This document shows positions 35,494 to 45,469 of a stretch of 64,000 nucleotides of DNA, piece by piece. Position 1 is the first letter of the stretch, and each line of letters opens with the position of its first letter. The notes beneath the pieces were generated by a model, which worked only from the letters and a program-made list of their open reading frames with translations, was not told the origin of the DNA and ran no database searches. The translations under genes and the position numbers were made by a program. Source of the DNA: Imbroritus primus (lineage in GTDB: Bacteria; Pseudomonadota; Gammaproteobacteria; Burkholderiales; Burkholderiaceae); contig NZ_OZ201293.1 in assembly GCF_964332355.1 (NCBI RefSeq), positions 372,001 through 436,000 of the forward strand, given 5' to 3'.

Positions 35494-37158
35494 ATGTCCG
35501 TTCTCCTGAATCTCCTGTCCGGCGTTGCCCTGCTCATCTGGGGCACCAACCTGGTCCAGGTAGGGATCCTGCGGGTGTATGGCGCGAACCTGCGCAAGAT
35601 CCTGGCGGTCAGCGTCACCAACCGCTTCACCGCGTTTCTGGCCGGGGTCGGCGTGACCGGGCTGGTCCAGAGCAGCAATGCCACCGCCGTGATCGTCAGT
35701 TCCTTCGTCGCGCGTGGCCTCATCGCTCTCACGCCCGCCCTTGCCATCATGCTTGGGGCCAACGTCGGCACCGCCGTCATGGTGCAGGTGTTCGCGCTCG
35801 ACCTGTCGTGGCTCTCGCCCTTCCTGATCTTCATCGGTGTGATCCTGCACCTGTCGCGCAAGGGCTCGCGTGTCGGCCATGTCGGCCGTGTCCTCACCGG
35901 TCTTGGCCTCATCACGCTGGCGCTCGAGCTGATCTCGGTCGCCTCGCGGCCGGTGGTCGAGGCGGCCGGCGTCAAGGTGCTGTTCGCCTCGCTGACCGGC
36001 GACATCATGCTCGATATGCTGATTGGCGCGCTGTTCACGCTGCTGTGCTATTCGAGTCTTGCCGTGGTGCTGTTCTGCGGCACGCTCGCCTCGGCCGGCG
36101 TCGTCTCCATTCCGGTGGCGCTCGGCCTGGTCCTGGGCGCCAACCTCGGCAGCGGAGTCTCGGCGCTCATGTCCACCGCCGGCAGCAACCAGCCCGGCAA
36201 GCGTGTGGCGCTCGGCAACCTGCTGTCACGCGTGATCGGTTGCGCCGTGGCACTGCCGGTCGTCCATCTGGCCGCCGGCTGGCTATCGCAGCTCGACTGG
36301 CCGGCCCATCATGTGGTGGTTGGTTTTCACCTGTTGTTCAACATCGTTCTGGCGGTGCTGCTGATCGGTTTCACCGGGCAGGTCGCGCACCTGTGCGAGC
36401 GGCTGCTGCCCGGCAACTCCAGCAATGACGCGCAGGTCAGCCAGCGCCATCTCGATCCCGCCGCGCTGTCGACACCGGCACTGGCGCTCAGCAACGCCGC
36501 GCGGGAGGTGCTGCGCATCGGCGACCGGGTCGAGCAGATGCTCGTCAACCTGCTGCAGATCCTGAAGACCGACGATGCGCGGCTGGTCGGCATCACGCGC
36601 CGCATGGATGATGAGATCGACACGCTCTATACCGACATCAAGCTGTACCTGACCCGCCTGAGCCACGAGGAACTCGACGACAAGGACAGCCGCCGCTGGA
36701 CCGAGATCATCACGCTCACCATCAACCTGGAGCATGCCGGTGACATCATCGACCGCATGCTGCAGGACATCAAGGACAAGAAGATCGCCCACCATCTCAA
36801 GTTCGCCGATGCCGGCATGGCCGAGCTGACGGAGATGCATGGCCGGCTTATCGCCAACCTGCGCCTGGGTCTTTCGGTGTTCCTGACCGAGGACCAGCGC
36901 AGCGCCCAGCGCCTGATGGAAGAGAAAATGAGTTTCCGTGAACTCGAACGGCGGCTCGAACTCAACCATCTGGCGCGCATTGCCAGCCAGACCCCGGACA
37001 GCATCGAGACCAGCTCGCTGCATCTCGACCTGATCGGCGACATGAAGCGCCTCAACTCACTGTTCTGCACCATGGCCTATCCGGCGCTCGATGAGTCGGC
37101 GGGCAACGCGGCCGCAGCGCCGGAGCCATCGGCTCCGGCCAACATCACTTCGTCCTGA
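35494..37158 (+). CDS. Na/Pi cotransporter family protein with PhoU-like domain
   Basis: The 554-residue protein has an N-terminal membrane half with duplicated Na/Pi symporter repeats, seen as GLVQSSNATAVIVSSFV and, second, a GANLGSGVSALMSTAGSN region; and a cytosolic C-terminal half (about 340-520) of helices resembling PhoU. Relatives import phosphate or act as phosphate exporters/regulators. No PHO box was found in the 120 bases before the gene. The gene stands alone, divergent from the metallopeptidase gene. Confidence 0.9.
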   Translation: MSVLLNLLSGVALLIWGTNLVQVGILRVYGANLRKILAVSVTNRFTAFLAGVGVTGLVQSSNATAVIVSSFVARGLIALTPALAIMLGANVGTAVMVQVFALDLSWLSPFLIFIGVILHLSRKGSRVGHVGRVLTGLGLITLALELISVASRPVVEAAGVKVLFASLTGDIMLDMLIGALFTLLCYSSLAVVLFCGTLASAGVVSIPVALGLVLGANLGSGVSALMSTAGSNQPGKRVALGNLLSRVIGCAVALPVVHLAAGWLSQLDWPAHHVVVGFHLLFNIVLAVLLIGFTGQVAHLCERLLPGNSSNDAQVSQRHLDPAALSTPALALSNAAREVLRIGDRVEQMLVNLLQILKTDDARLVGITRRMDDEIDTLYTDIKLYLTRLSHEELDDKDSRRWTEIITLTINLEHAGDIIDRMLQDIKDKKIAHHLKFADAGMAELTEMHGRLIANLRLGLSVFLTEDQRSAQRLMEEKMSFRELERRLELNHLARIASQTPDSIETSSLHLDLIGDMKRLNSLFCTMAYPALDESAGNAAAAPEPSAPANITSS

Positions 37159-37299
37159 CACGGTAAAGCCTGCATCAGCGCGCACGTCTGGCGCAGGAAA
37201 CGCATGGTCTGAAGGGCTGGGCCCGTTCATTGCTGTCGTGTCCGCTCCGAGCCCGGACGCAATCACTACACTGCGGCTTTTTTCGTCTGTGCCGTCGTC

Positions 37300-40200
37300 A
37301 TGCTGAAAACCCCGCCGCCCCTTTTCGCAGCGGTTGCTTCCCCCATCAAGTGTTCCACTGCTGTCGTACCGCTCACCGATTCCCGGGATATAGCGTTGAT
37401 GCTGTGCGCGGAGCGCTTGTACCGTTTTCTTGCCGCGACCTTCGCCGGCCCCAAGGATCAGGCAAGCATCAAGCATCACCTGTACGCATGCTTCGGCATC
37501 CCCATGCTGCATGGCGACCTGGAGATGGCGTATCAGGTGTCTCCGGAATTTGCTGCGGAACTGGATCGTTTCGAGGCCTTCAGAATTCGTTCGGCAGTGC
37601 CTGCGGAAATCTGGCTGCAGGCCCGGACACATTGGCCCCAGCCCTGCATCGTTCCGCATGAAATTCAGCTCGCCATGGCCGGCGTGCTGTTCGCAGCGCA
37701 CGCAGGGACAGCCGCATTTCGCGACACGGCCGAACTGGATCTGGCGCAGTTCCGCGATTTCCTGGTGACGCATCTCGGGCCGCTGGACGCCGCGCTGGCA
37801 GGCGTTCCGCTGACTGCGACCGAGCAACGTCTCTTCATGGACGACATGCCGCCTGGCGACGCCACTCCACGGGCTGAAGATGCTACCGCGATGGTGCAGC
37901 GCATGCAGGCGTGCCTTGTCTCCATGCCCGCACTGTCCCAGTATGCACTGTACGGCCAGTCCTTCGATGTTCTGGTCCGTCATGCATCGCAAGCGTGGAT
38001 CGCCGTCAACATTCCGCTGCCCGCGCCGTACATGCCTGTGCAGCTGCCCGGGGATACGAACGTGCACGCGTTACTGAGGGCGTGTTCACCATCCGACATG
38101 GCCGGCCTGCCGCTACTATCGCCGCCGATGCCGCCTGCACAAATCCTCACGCAAGCATCTCCAGAAGAAGCGCCTCCAGAAGAAGCATCTTCCTTGGCAG
38201 CACGCAGTGCCATGGATCCACGGCAGCAGTTCGAGCACTGGTATGCGTCCATCCCCGAGCCGCGTCCATTGCTGGAGGACTTTGCGCGTTGCGTACGCGA
38301 TGGCAGCATCTGCCGTGGCGATCTTCTCGCTACAGCTATGTTGATACATGCTCCGCCGTCGCGCCTCTCGGCCGGGCATGTGCGGCAGACTGGACTGCTG
38401 CCGCCGGAGGTGGTCGAGAACCTGGAGCGACATGGCGCGTTGCATCGCCTGACTCCGGGTGCATTGTTCGCGCTGGCATCCGGCTTCGTGCTGTCGCCAT
38501 CCGAGGTCGAAAGGCTCGATGACCGTGATTTGCGGGGCAATGTGGCGTGCCTGACATTGCTGTGGAATCTCGCGGCCGAGGGCGATCTTGTTATCCAGCG
38601 TGTGCGCGCGGTTGGGCGGCTCAGTGGCCTGCCGCTGGCCAATGCTGTCGTTACACGCACCACGGGACTGGAAGCGCCACACAGCGACAGTTATCACTCG
38701 CTCTGGCGGATCATTGAAGAACGCATGCTGTCCCGGCTCGATGCCTTCCTTGCCGCGCTGGAACGCGTACTGCCGCGCACGCTGGTGTTCGAGGCCCTGG
38801 CAGCCGTTTTCAAGGCGGTGGTCGATCTGCCAGACCAGTGGCATGCATGCGAGATCCTGGAGTGCTTCCATCGCCATCAGCTTCTGGCCAGTGATATCTG
38901 CAAGCCTGCCGACGCCATGGCACTTGCAGAGAACGTACCGCTATTACCTTATGTCATGGCCGCCGGCCGATTCGAGCTGGCCCGGTGGCTGCTGCGCCTG
39001 TCGCCCGACATCCACCGCGCCGGTCAGGCCGGGTGTACTGCCTTGCACTATGCCGCCGGCGCCGGCCACGCCGGGATCGTCCGATATCTGCTCGATCGGG
39101 GCGCGCGGCTCCATATAGTCGATGATCACGGCCGTACGCCGTTGCATCACGCCGCGCGGGAGTGTCATGTGCAGGCCATGGAAGCCATGCTGATGTCGCG
39201 CGACCCCGTCGTGGACACGCTGTTGCAGACCCGCGACCGGGATGGGTGCTCGCCGGTCGAGCTTGCGCTCCTGTACGCGCAGGCGACACATGGTTCCCGC
39301 CTGCCGCGCGAGGCTCAGGCAGTCGCGTTCTGCGCCACATTCGTGAACTACAGCGCGGCAGCGTCCCGCGCCCTGATCGAGGCAGCCCACGGCGTGGGGA
39401 TCTCGCTGTTCCGGCGTCTGTACGTGGTGTGCCTGAGCACAAGCCGCGTTGGTCAGACCCCGTACCTGCATGTCACCGACACGGCTGGCCGCACGCCTCT
39501 GCTACGCGCACTGGCAGCGCGGCAGCTGGATATTGCCGAGTTTCTCTTGCGACAGAATGCGGATGTCATGCACATGTCGTCTTCTGGCAGCGCCCTGCAT
39601 GTCTGGCTCTCCGCGTGGCGCGGGCAACATGATGCTGTGTCCAGGCGTTGCCTGAGAGCGGGGGTAAAGATGTTGCTGATCTATGCCGCGCGTCACTCGC
39701 GGGAACGATATGAGGCATGGGTCAACTGCCAGTCCCAGCTGGTACGGCGCGAGGACACCTGGAGCAATATTCCGCCCCCCTTGCACATGGCGTGCGAATA
39801 CCAATTTGGCGAGACCGTGGCGCTGATGATCAGGCACGGCGTGGATCCCATGCGGCGCTCCCGTACTGGGCGGACCATACTGGAAGCGGTGGTCGCGGGT
39901 GTGCTTGAGAATCCCGAGGCAGGCAAGGATTGTCTCGCCAAGCTGTATCGTGCCCTTGGCGAGGCGCGCTGGCATCGGATTGTCAATGCGCCCAATTTCG
40001 AGGGCATCACGCCACTGCGTGCCCTGCTGCGGAGACTGGGCGAGGATGCAGCACCGCTGTCGCGGGCCGTCACCTCATTCCCGGGGTTTCTTCGCATGCT
40101 TGGTGCAACCGAATATCCGGATGCGCCAGGCCAGGAGCACGTCACGATGCACGCACGTTTGTCCGGAGGGTTATGGGGTGGTCTGCATACTGCGCTGGCC

Positions 40201-40956
40201 AACGGCGACATGGCCGTGGCCCGCGCGGTTCTCATGGCTGATCCGGACAGCCTCAACGATATCAACGAAACCGGTCAAACGCCGCTGATGCTGGCCATTG
40301 CCCGGATCAACGATAGCTTGCCCAGCCCGGCTGGCCAGACATCGCAGACGTCGGCCGCGGCCGGAAATGTCCGGGATCTCATCGGCACCATGCTGAGCAC
40401 CGAAGTGCTGAACCTGCAGGCGCGCGACGCGCTGGGCAGGACCGCCATGCACTACGCCGCGCAATACGGCCATGCCGACATGGTCCGCATGTTGGCGGAA
40501 AAAGACTCCCGCCTGTGCCAGGGCAGGTGCGGCCCGCATCTGCAGATCGGCGAGACCGCCAACACCACGCCCCTCCACCTTGCTGCCCGGGGCGACCATC
40601 ACCAGGCCGTCGATCTTCTGCTATGCAAAGGCGCCTTGCCCATGACCATGGATGGCGAGGATGGAAATTTCCTGCATCAGGCCGTGCTGCACGGTGCGCT
40701 CCGGGTTGTCTCCATGCTGATCGCCCGCCACCCGAAGACGCTTCATGAGCTGCTGGAGCAACGAACCGTGGGTCAGCAGCTTGCACCGATCGAATACGCA
40801 ACGTATCACCGGGCATCCGCAACGCCCGAGGTCGCCATGCGGATCGACGAAGCATCCAGGATGCTGCGGGAGTTTGCGACAGCGCCACGTTTCCAGGTAT
40901 GGAGGACGCCGCGCGGTCGGGGCATACGCGCCTGGGGTGGAGCGGGCGTGACGTGA
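37300..40956 (+). CDS. Giant ankyrin-repeat protein
   Basis: The 1218-residue protein has no signal peptide or membrane helix. Residues 1 to about 560 match nothing I recognise. Ankyrin repeats begin near 575 (GCTALHYAAGAGHAGIVRYL, then GRTPLHHAA) and recur near 726 (GRTPLLRALAARQLDIAEFL), 824, 960 (GLHTALANGDMAVARAVLMA), and in a last block near 1042-1150 (GRTAMHYAAQYGHADMVRML). Ankyrin stacks bind proteins; large ankyrin proteins in this bacterial group include host-targeted type III effectors. No TTCG-N16-TTCG hrp box was found upstream. Two 60-base samples read 53% and 58% G+C, a little low. No strong ribosome site precedes the ATG. Confidence 0.8.
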   Translation: MLKTPPPLFAAVASPIKCSTAVVPLTDSRDIALMLCAERLYRFLAATFAGPKDQASIKHHLYACFGIPMLHGDLEMAYQVSPEFAAELDRFEAFRIRSAVPAEIWLQARTHWPQPCIVPHEIQLAMAGVLFAAHAGTAAFRDTAELDLAQFRDFLVTHLGPLDAALAGVPLTATEQRLFMDDMPPGDATPRAEDATAMVQRMQACLVSMPALSQYALYGQSFDVLVRHASQAWIAVNIPLPAPYMPVQLPGDTNVHALLRACSPSDMAGLPLLSPPMPPAQILTQASPEEAPPEEASSLAARSAMDPRQQFEHWYASIPEPRPLLEDFARCVRDGSICRGDLLATAMLIHAPPSRLSAGHVRQTGLLPPEVVENLERHGALHRLTPGALFALASGFVLSPSEVERLDDRDLRGNVACLTLLWNLAAEGDLVIQRVRAVGRLSGLPLANAVVTRTTGLEAPHSDSYHSLWRIIEERMLSRLDAFLAALERVLPRTLVFEALAAVFKAVVDLPDQWHACEILECFHRHQLLASDICKPADAMALAENVPLLPYVMAAGRFELARWLLRLSPDIHRAGQAGCTALHYAAGAGHAGIVRYLLDRGARLHIVDDHGRTPLHHAARECHVQAMEAMLMSRDPVVDTLLQTRDRDGCSPVELALLYAQATHGSRLPREAQAVAFCATFVNYSAAASRALIEAAHGVGISLFRRLYVVCLSTSRVGQTPYLHVTDTAGRTPLLRALAARQLDIAEFLLRQNADVMHMSSSGSALHVWLSAWRGQHDAVSRRCLRAGVKMLLIYAARHSRERYEAWVNCQSQLVRREDTWSNIPPPLHMACEYQFGETVALMIRHGVDPMRRSRTGRTILEAVVAGVLENPEAGKDCLAKLYRALGEARWHRIVNAPNFEGITPLRALLRRLGEDAAPLSRAVTSFPGFLRMLGATEYPDAPGQEHVTMHARLSGGLWGGLHTALANGDMAVARAVLMADPDSLNDINETGQTPLMLAIARINDSLPSPAGQTSQTSAAAGNVRDLIGTMLSTEVLNLQARDALGRTAMHYAAQYGHADMVRMLAEKDSRLCQGRCGPHLQIGETANTTPLHLAARGDHHQAVDLLLCKGALPMTMDGEDGNFLHQAVLHGALRVVSMLIARHPKTLHELLEQRTVGQQLAPIEYATYHRASATPEVAMRIDEASRMLREFATAPRFQVWRTPRGRGIRAWGGAGVT

Positions 40957-40974
40957 CCCGCACCGCCGGGCGCA

Positions 40975-43848
40975 TTATTTCTTGCGCCGCACCTTCAGCA
41001 TCGGCGCCAGGTACTTGCCGGTGAAGCTTGCCTTGCTTGCCGCCACATCTTCCGGCGTGCCTTTGGCGATGATCATGCCGCCGCCGGCGCCGCCTTCCGG
41101 GCCGAGATCAAGCAGCCAGTCCGCCGTCTTGATCACGTCGAGGTTGTGCTCGATGATCACCACCGTATTGCCCTGGTCGCGCAGCTTGTGGATCACCTTC
41201 AGCAGCAGCTCGATATCGTGGAAGTGCAGGCCGGTAGTCGGCTCGTCGAGGATGTACAGCGTGCGGCCGGTATCGCGCTTCGACAGCTCGAGCGACAGCT
41301 TCACGCGCTGCGCCTCGCCGCCCGACAGCGTCGTCGCCGACTGCCCCAGGCGGATATAGCCCAGGCCCACGTCGAGCAGCGTCTGCAGCTTGCGGCGCAC
41401 CACCGGCACCGCGCCGAAGAACTCGTGCGCCTGCTCGACCGTCATGTCGAGCACCTCGTGGATGTTCTTGCCCTTGTAGAGGATCTCCAGCGTCTCGCGG
41501 TTGTAGCGCTTGCCGTGGCACACGTCGCACGGCACGTACACATCCGGCAGGAAGTGCATCTCCACCTTCAGCACGCCATCGCCCTGGCACGCCTCGCAGC
41601 GCCCGCCCTTGACGTTGAACGAGAAGCGCCCGGCCTCGTAGCCGCGCTCCTTGGAAGCCGGCACGCCCGAGAACAGCTCGCGGATCGGCGTGAACAGGCC
41701 CGTGTAGGTCGCCGGATTGGAGCGCGGCGTGCGGCCGATGGGGCTCTGGTCGACGTTGATGACCTTGTCGAAATGCTCCAGTCCTTCGATGGCATCGTGC
41801 TCCGCCGGCTCGGCCGTGGAGTTGTAGATATGCCGCGCCACCGCGTGGTACAGCGTATCGTTGATCAGCGTCGACTTGCCCGAGCCGGACACGCCTGTCA
41901 CGCACGTCAGCAGGCCCACCGGAATCTCCGCCGTGACCTCGCGCAGATTGTTGCCGCGCGCATTGACGATGCGCAGCATGCGTTCCTCGTCCGGCGCCAC
42001 GCGTTCGGTGGGCACCTCGATGCGCCGCGTGCCGGCCATGAACTGGCCGGTGGCCGAGTGCGCCGCCTTCTGGATCTGTGCCGGCGTACCCTGCGCCACG
42101 ATCATGCCACCATGCACGCCCGCGCCGGGGCCGATGTCGACCACGTAGTCCGAGGCGCGGATCATGTCCTCGTCGTGCTCCACCACCAGCACCGAGTTGC
42201 CGATGTCGCGCAGGTGCTTGAGCGTCTCGATCAGGCGGTCGTTGTCGCGCTGGTGCAGGCCGATGGACGGCTCATCGAGCACGTACATCACGCCCGTCAG
42301 GCCCGAGCCGATCTGCGAGGCCAGGCGGATGCGCTGGGCTTCGCCGCCCGACAGCGTATCGGCGCTGCGCTCTAGCGACAGGTAATCAAGGCCGACATTG
42401 TTCAGGAAGTTCAGCCGTGCGCTGATCTCCTTCACGATCTTGTCTGCGATCTCGCGCTTCGCGCCGTGCAGTTCGAGCGTCAGGAAGTACGTCATCGCAT
42501 CGCGCAGCGGCAGCGTGTTGATCTCGTAGATCGCACGCGCCTGCTCGCCTTCGCCCACCTTCACGTGGCGCGCCTCGCGCCGCAGGCGCGTGCCCTCGCA
42601 GCTCGGGCACGGGCGGTTGTTCTGGTACTTCGCCAGCTCCTCGCGCACCGCGATGGAATCGGTCTCGCGGTAGCGCCGCTCCAGGTTCGGGATGATGCCC
42701 TCGAAGGCATGCTCGCGCACGGTTGTGCGGCCGCGCTCGTTGATATACGTGAACGGAATCACATCCTTGCCGGAGCCCTGCAGCACCACTTCCTGGATCT
42801 TGGCCGGCAGGTCCTCGAACGGCGTGTCCAGGTCGAAATCGTAGTAGATCGACAGGCTCTGCAGCATCTGGAAGTAGAACTGGTTGCGCTTGTCCCAGCC
42901 CTTGATCGCGCCCGAGGCCAGCGACAGATTGGGAAACGCCACCACGCGCTTGGGATCGAAGAAGGTGATCTGGCCCAGGCCGTCGCAGGTCGGGCACGCG
43001 CCCATCGGGTTGTTGAACGAAAACAGGCGTGGCTCGAGTTCCTGCAGCGAATACGAGCAGATCGGGCAGGCAAACTTCGAGCTGAACAGGTGCTCCGTGC
43101 CGGTGTCCATCTCCACCGCGATGGCGCGGCCTTCCGCCAGCCGCAGCGCGGTTTCGAACGATTCCGCCAGACGCTGCTTGATGTCCGCCTTGACCTTCAC
43201 GCGGTCGACCACCACATCGATGCTGTGCTTGTCGGTCTTTTTCAGCTTGGGCAGGGTGTCCACGTCATAGACCTTGGCCTCCGCCTCGTGTGCCGCGCCG
43301 CCGCCCGAGCGGATGCGGAAGCGCACGAAGCCCTGCGCCTGCATCGCCTCGAACAGGTCGACATGCTCGCCCTTGCGGTTCGCCACCACCGGCGCCAGGA
43401 TCATCAGCTTGGTGTCTTCCGGCAGCGCCAGCACCGCATCGACCATCTGCGCCACGCTCTGTGCCTCCAGCGGCTGGCCGTGGTCCGGGCAGTGCGGGGT
43501 GCCGGCGCGGGCGTACAGCAGGCGCAGGTAGTCGTGGATTTCCGTCACCGTGCCCACGGTCGAGCGCGGATTGTGGCTGGTGGCCTTCTGCTCGATGGAA
43601 ATCGCCGGCGACAGGCCTTCGATCAGGTCCACGTCCGGTTTTTCCATCAGCTGCAGGAACTGGCGCGCGTAGGCCGACAGCGATTCCACATAGCGGCGCT
43701 GGCCTTCGGCGTACAGCGTATCGAACGCCAGCGAAGACTTGCCCGAACCGGAGAGGCCGGTAATCACGATGAGCTGGTTGCGCGGCAGATCGAGGTTGAT
43801 GTTCTTGAGGTTGTGGGTACGGGCCCCACGGATCTTGATTTCGTCCAT
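40975..43848 (-). CDS. uvrA: Excinuclease ABC subunit A
   Basis: Damage-recognition ATPase of nucleotide excision repair. The 957-residue protein has two ABC ATPase modules (Walker A GLSGSGKSSLAFDTLYAEG and GVSGSGKSTLINDTL; LSGGEAQRIRLA and LSGGEAQRVKL) and zinc modules, including CPICSYSLQELEPRLF and CEACQGDG ... CDVCHGKRYN. The ATG at 43848 begins the conserved MDEIKIRGARTHNLKNI; a frame 15 codons longer is not conserved. It ends 18 bases from the ankyrin gene's convergent stop and is divergent from an MFS gene. Confidence 0.97.
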   Translation of the reverse strand: MDEIKIRGARTHNLKNINLDLPRNQLIVITGLSGSGKSSLAFDTLYAEGQRRYVESLSAYARQFLQLMEKPDVDLIEGLSPAISIEQKATSHNPRSTVGTVTEIHDYLRLLYARAGTPHCPDHGQPLEAQSVAQMVDAVLALPEDTKLMILAPVVANRKGEHVDLFEAMQAQGFVRFRIRSGGGAAHEAEAKVYDVDTLPKLKKTDKHSIDVVVDRVKVKADIKQRLAESFETALRLAEGRAIAVEMDTGTEHLFSSKFACPICSYSLQELEPRLFSFNNPMGACPTCDGLGQITFFDPKRVVAFPNLSLASGAIKGWDKRNQFYFQMLQSLSIYYDFDLDTPFEDLPAKIQEVVLQGSGKDVIPFTYINERGRTTVREHAFEGIIPNLERRYRETDSIAVREELAKYQNNRPCPSCEGTRLRREARHVKVGEGEQARAIYEINTLPLRDAMTYFLTLELHGAKREIADKIVKEISARLNFLNNVGLDYLSLERSADTLSGGEAQRIRLASQIGSGLTGVMYVLDEPSIGLHQRDNDRLIETLKHLRDIGNSVLVVEHDEDMIRASDYVVDIGPGAGVHGGMIVAQGTPAQIQKAAHSATGQFMAGTRRIEVPTERVAPDEERMLRIVNARGNNLREVTAEIPVGLLTCVTGVSGSGKSTLINDTLYHAVARHIYNSTAEPAEHDAIEGLEHFDKVINVDQSPIGRTPRSNPATYTGLFTPIRELFSGVPASKERGYEAGRFSFNVKGGRCEACQGDGVLKVEMHFLPDVYVPCDVCHGKRYNRETLEILYKGKNIHEVLDMTVEQAHEFFGAVPVVRRKLQTLLDVGLGYIRLGQSATTLSGGEAQRVKLSLELSKRDTGRTLYILDEPTTGLHFHDIELLLKVIHKLRDQGNTVVIIEHNLDVIKTADWLLDLGPEGGAGGGMIIAKGTPEDVAASKASFTGKYLAPMLKVRRKK

Positions 43849-44007
43849 TGTGTGCGATGCGTCGCCAGGCTGGGTTTCAGCGGAAAGAAGCAAAACGGGC
43901 GTGGCAGGGCCCCGAGGGCGGTGTCACACAGGCCACAGGTGGGGGCAGGGCGGTCCGCTTCAACCGCGCCGGTCCGAAATCGACCCATAGCAAACCTGCT
44001 AATATAC

Positions 44008-44030
44008 CGAACTTCGGTTTTCGGAGTTCG
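44008..44030. repeat. Hairpin in uvrA/MFS divergent intergenic region
   Basis: CGAACTTCG (44008-44016) pairs with CGGAGTTCG (44022-44030), 9 bp with one wobble and a 5-base loop, in the 282-base divergent region 43849-44130. An AT-rich AATATA at 44001-44006 adjoins it and may be part of a promoter. No clear LexA box was found. Confidence 0.4.
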
Positions 44031-44130
44031 ACCACCCGGCGATCCGCGTGTGCTCGCCCTGGCTGTCAATGTGCTGCCGAGGCGTGGAACCGCGCTCCTC
44101 GGAGCGGCCAACCCACACATTGCACGGGCC

Positions 44131-45357
44131 ATGTCCCCAGTTTCTTCTACCCCTGCTGCAGAATCCGCCACGCGCGACCGCATGTCGGCGCTCGAATGGC
44201 GCGCCGGCGGTTCGCTGGCGAGCATCTTCGCGCTGCGCATGCTCGGCCTGTTCCTCATCCTGCCGGTGTTCGCCGAATACGCGCGCACCCTGCCGGACGG
44301 ACACGACGCCCAGCGTGTCGGCCTTGCCATGGGCATCTACGGCCTGATGCAGGCCTTCCTCCATATTCCGCTCGGCGCGCTGTCCGACCGCATCGGCCGC
44401 AAGCCGGTCATGCTCTTCGGCCTGGTGTGCTTCATTGCCGGCGGCATCGTCGCCGCCATGTCCGACACCCTGCTCGGCATCACCATCGGCCGCGCCATCC
44501 AGGGCACCGGCGCGATTTCCGCCGCCATCACCGCCTGCCTCGCCGACCTCACGCGCGAGCAGCACCGCACCAAGGTCATGGCCATGGTCGGCGGCAGCAT
44601 CGGCCTCACCTTTGCGCTATCGCTCGTCATCGCCTCGCCGCTGTACCAGTGGATGGGCATGTCCGGCATGTTCTGGCTGATGGCCGTGCTCGGCGCCATC
44701 GCCATCGGCGTCGTGCTGTTCGGCGTGCCCACGCCGCCCGCACTTAGCGCCACCGACCGCACGCCGTTCCGCGTCGTGCTTGCCAATCCCGACCTGCTGC
44801 GCCTCAACGTCGGCGTACTGGCCCTGCATGCGGCCCAGGTCGCCATGTTCATGGTCGTACCGTCCATGCTGAGCGATGCCGGCATCGCGCTGACCGCGCA
44901 CTGGAAGGTCTACCTGCCCGTGGTGCTTGTTTCCTTCGTGCTGATGGTGCCACCCATGATCTGGGCCGAGCGCCACGGCAAGGTGCGCCAGGTGCTGCTG
45001 GCCGCCGTTGCCATGCTCACGCTGGCGCAACTGCTGTTCGCCCAGGTCCACGCCATGTGGCCCATCGTCGGCGCACTGCTGCTGTTCTTCTTCGCCTTCA
45101 ACATCCTCGAAGCCATGCAGCCGTCGCTCGTCACACGCTTCGCCCAGGCCTCGCGCGGCGCAGCCCTCGGCGTGTACAACACCACCCAGGCGCTCGGCAT
45201 GTTCGTCGGCGGCGCCGTCGGCGGTTTGCTGCTCAAACAGGCCGGCCGGCCCGCCGTGTTCTACGGCTGTGCAGCCGTGCTCGGGCTGTGGCTTATAATC
45301 GCGTGGAACATGAAAGCACCCCCCTCGCGCCGCCGGCCGCAACCCGTGTCGGCCTGA
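44131..45357 (+). CDS. MFS transporter (YajR-like drug efflux type)
   Basis: The 408-residue inner-membrane protein has 12 predicted helices. LGALSDRIGRKPVML is the MFS loop 2-3 signature and FNILEAMQPSLVTRFA is typical of the YajR/multidrug subgroup, though YajR's C-terminal RNA-like domain is absent. The ATG at 44131 starts a short hydrophilic N-terminus before helix 1; the open frame extends over 500 codons upstream only because it shadows uvrA. The divergent uvrA / MFS / ssb order is a conserved Burkholderiales arrangement. Confidence 0.88.
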   Translation: MSPVSSTPAAESATRDRMSALEWRAGGSLASIFALRMLGLFLILPVFAEYARTLPDGHDAQRVGLAMGIYGLMQAFLHIPLGALSDRIGRKPVMLFGLVCFIAGGIVAAMSDTLLGITIGRAIQGTGAISAAITACLADLTREQHRTKVMAMVGGSIGLTFALSLVIASPLYQWMGMSGMFWLMAVLGAIAIGVVLFGVPTPPALSATDRTPFRVVLANPDLLRLNVGVLALHAAQVAMFMVVPSMLSDAGIALTAHWKVYLPVVLVSFVLMVPPMIWAERHGKVRQVLLAAVAMLTLAQLLFAQVHAMWPIVGALLLFFFAFNILEAMQPSLVTRFAQASRGAALGVYNTTQALGMFVGGAVGGLLLKQAGRPAVFYGCAAVLGLWLIIAWNMKAPPSRRRPQPVSA

Positions 45358-45469
45358 GCAGGACGGGCGGCAGGCCAGCGTTATCGAGTCTCAAGCAGCA
45401 AGCAATCCACACCCTTCATCCTGAACCCTTTACCGCGCCGGAGCAGGCGCGGCTCTCCGGGAGAACACC

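Noticed and set aside
37159..37299. hrp/PIP-type box upstream of the ankyrin gene
   Set aside because: TTCG occurs, but no second TTCG sits 16 bases away, so the effector regulon link is unsupported.
42466..44130. Long plus-strand open frame continuous with the MFS gene
   Set aside because: It is antisense to uvrA, rich in Arg/His/Ala, and only shadows uvrA's codon bias; the MFS protein starts at 44131.
43849..44130. LexA (SOS) box upstream of uvrA
   Set aside because: Only a partial CTG-AT-rich similarity near 43996; the right half does not match ACAG.
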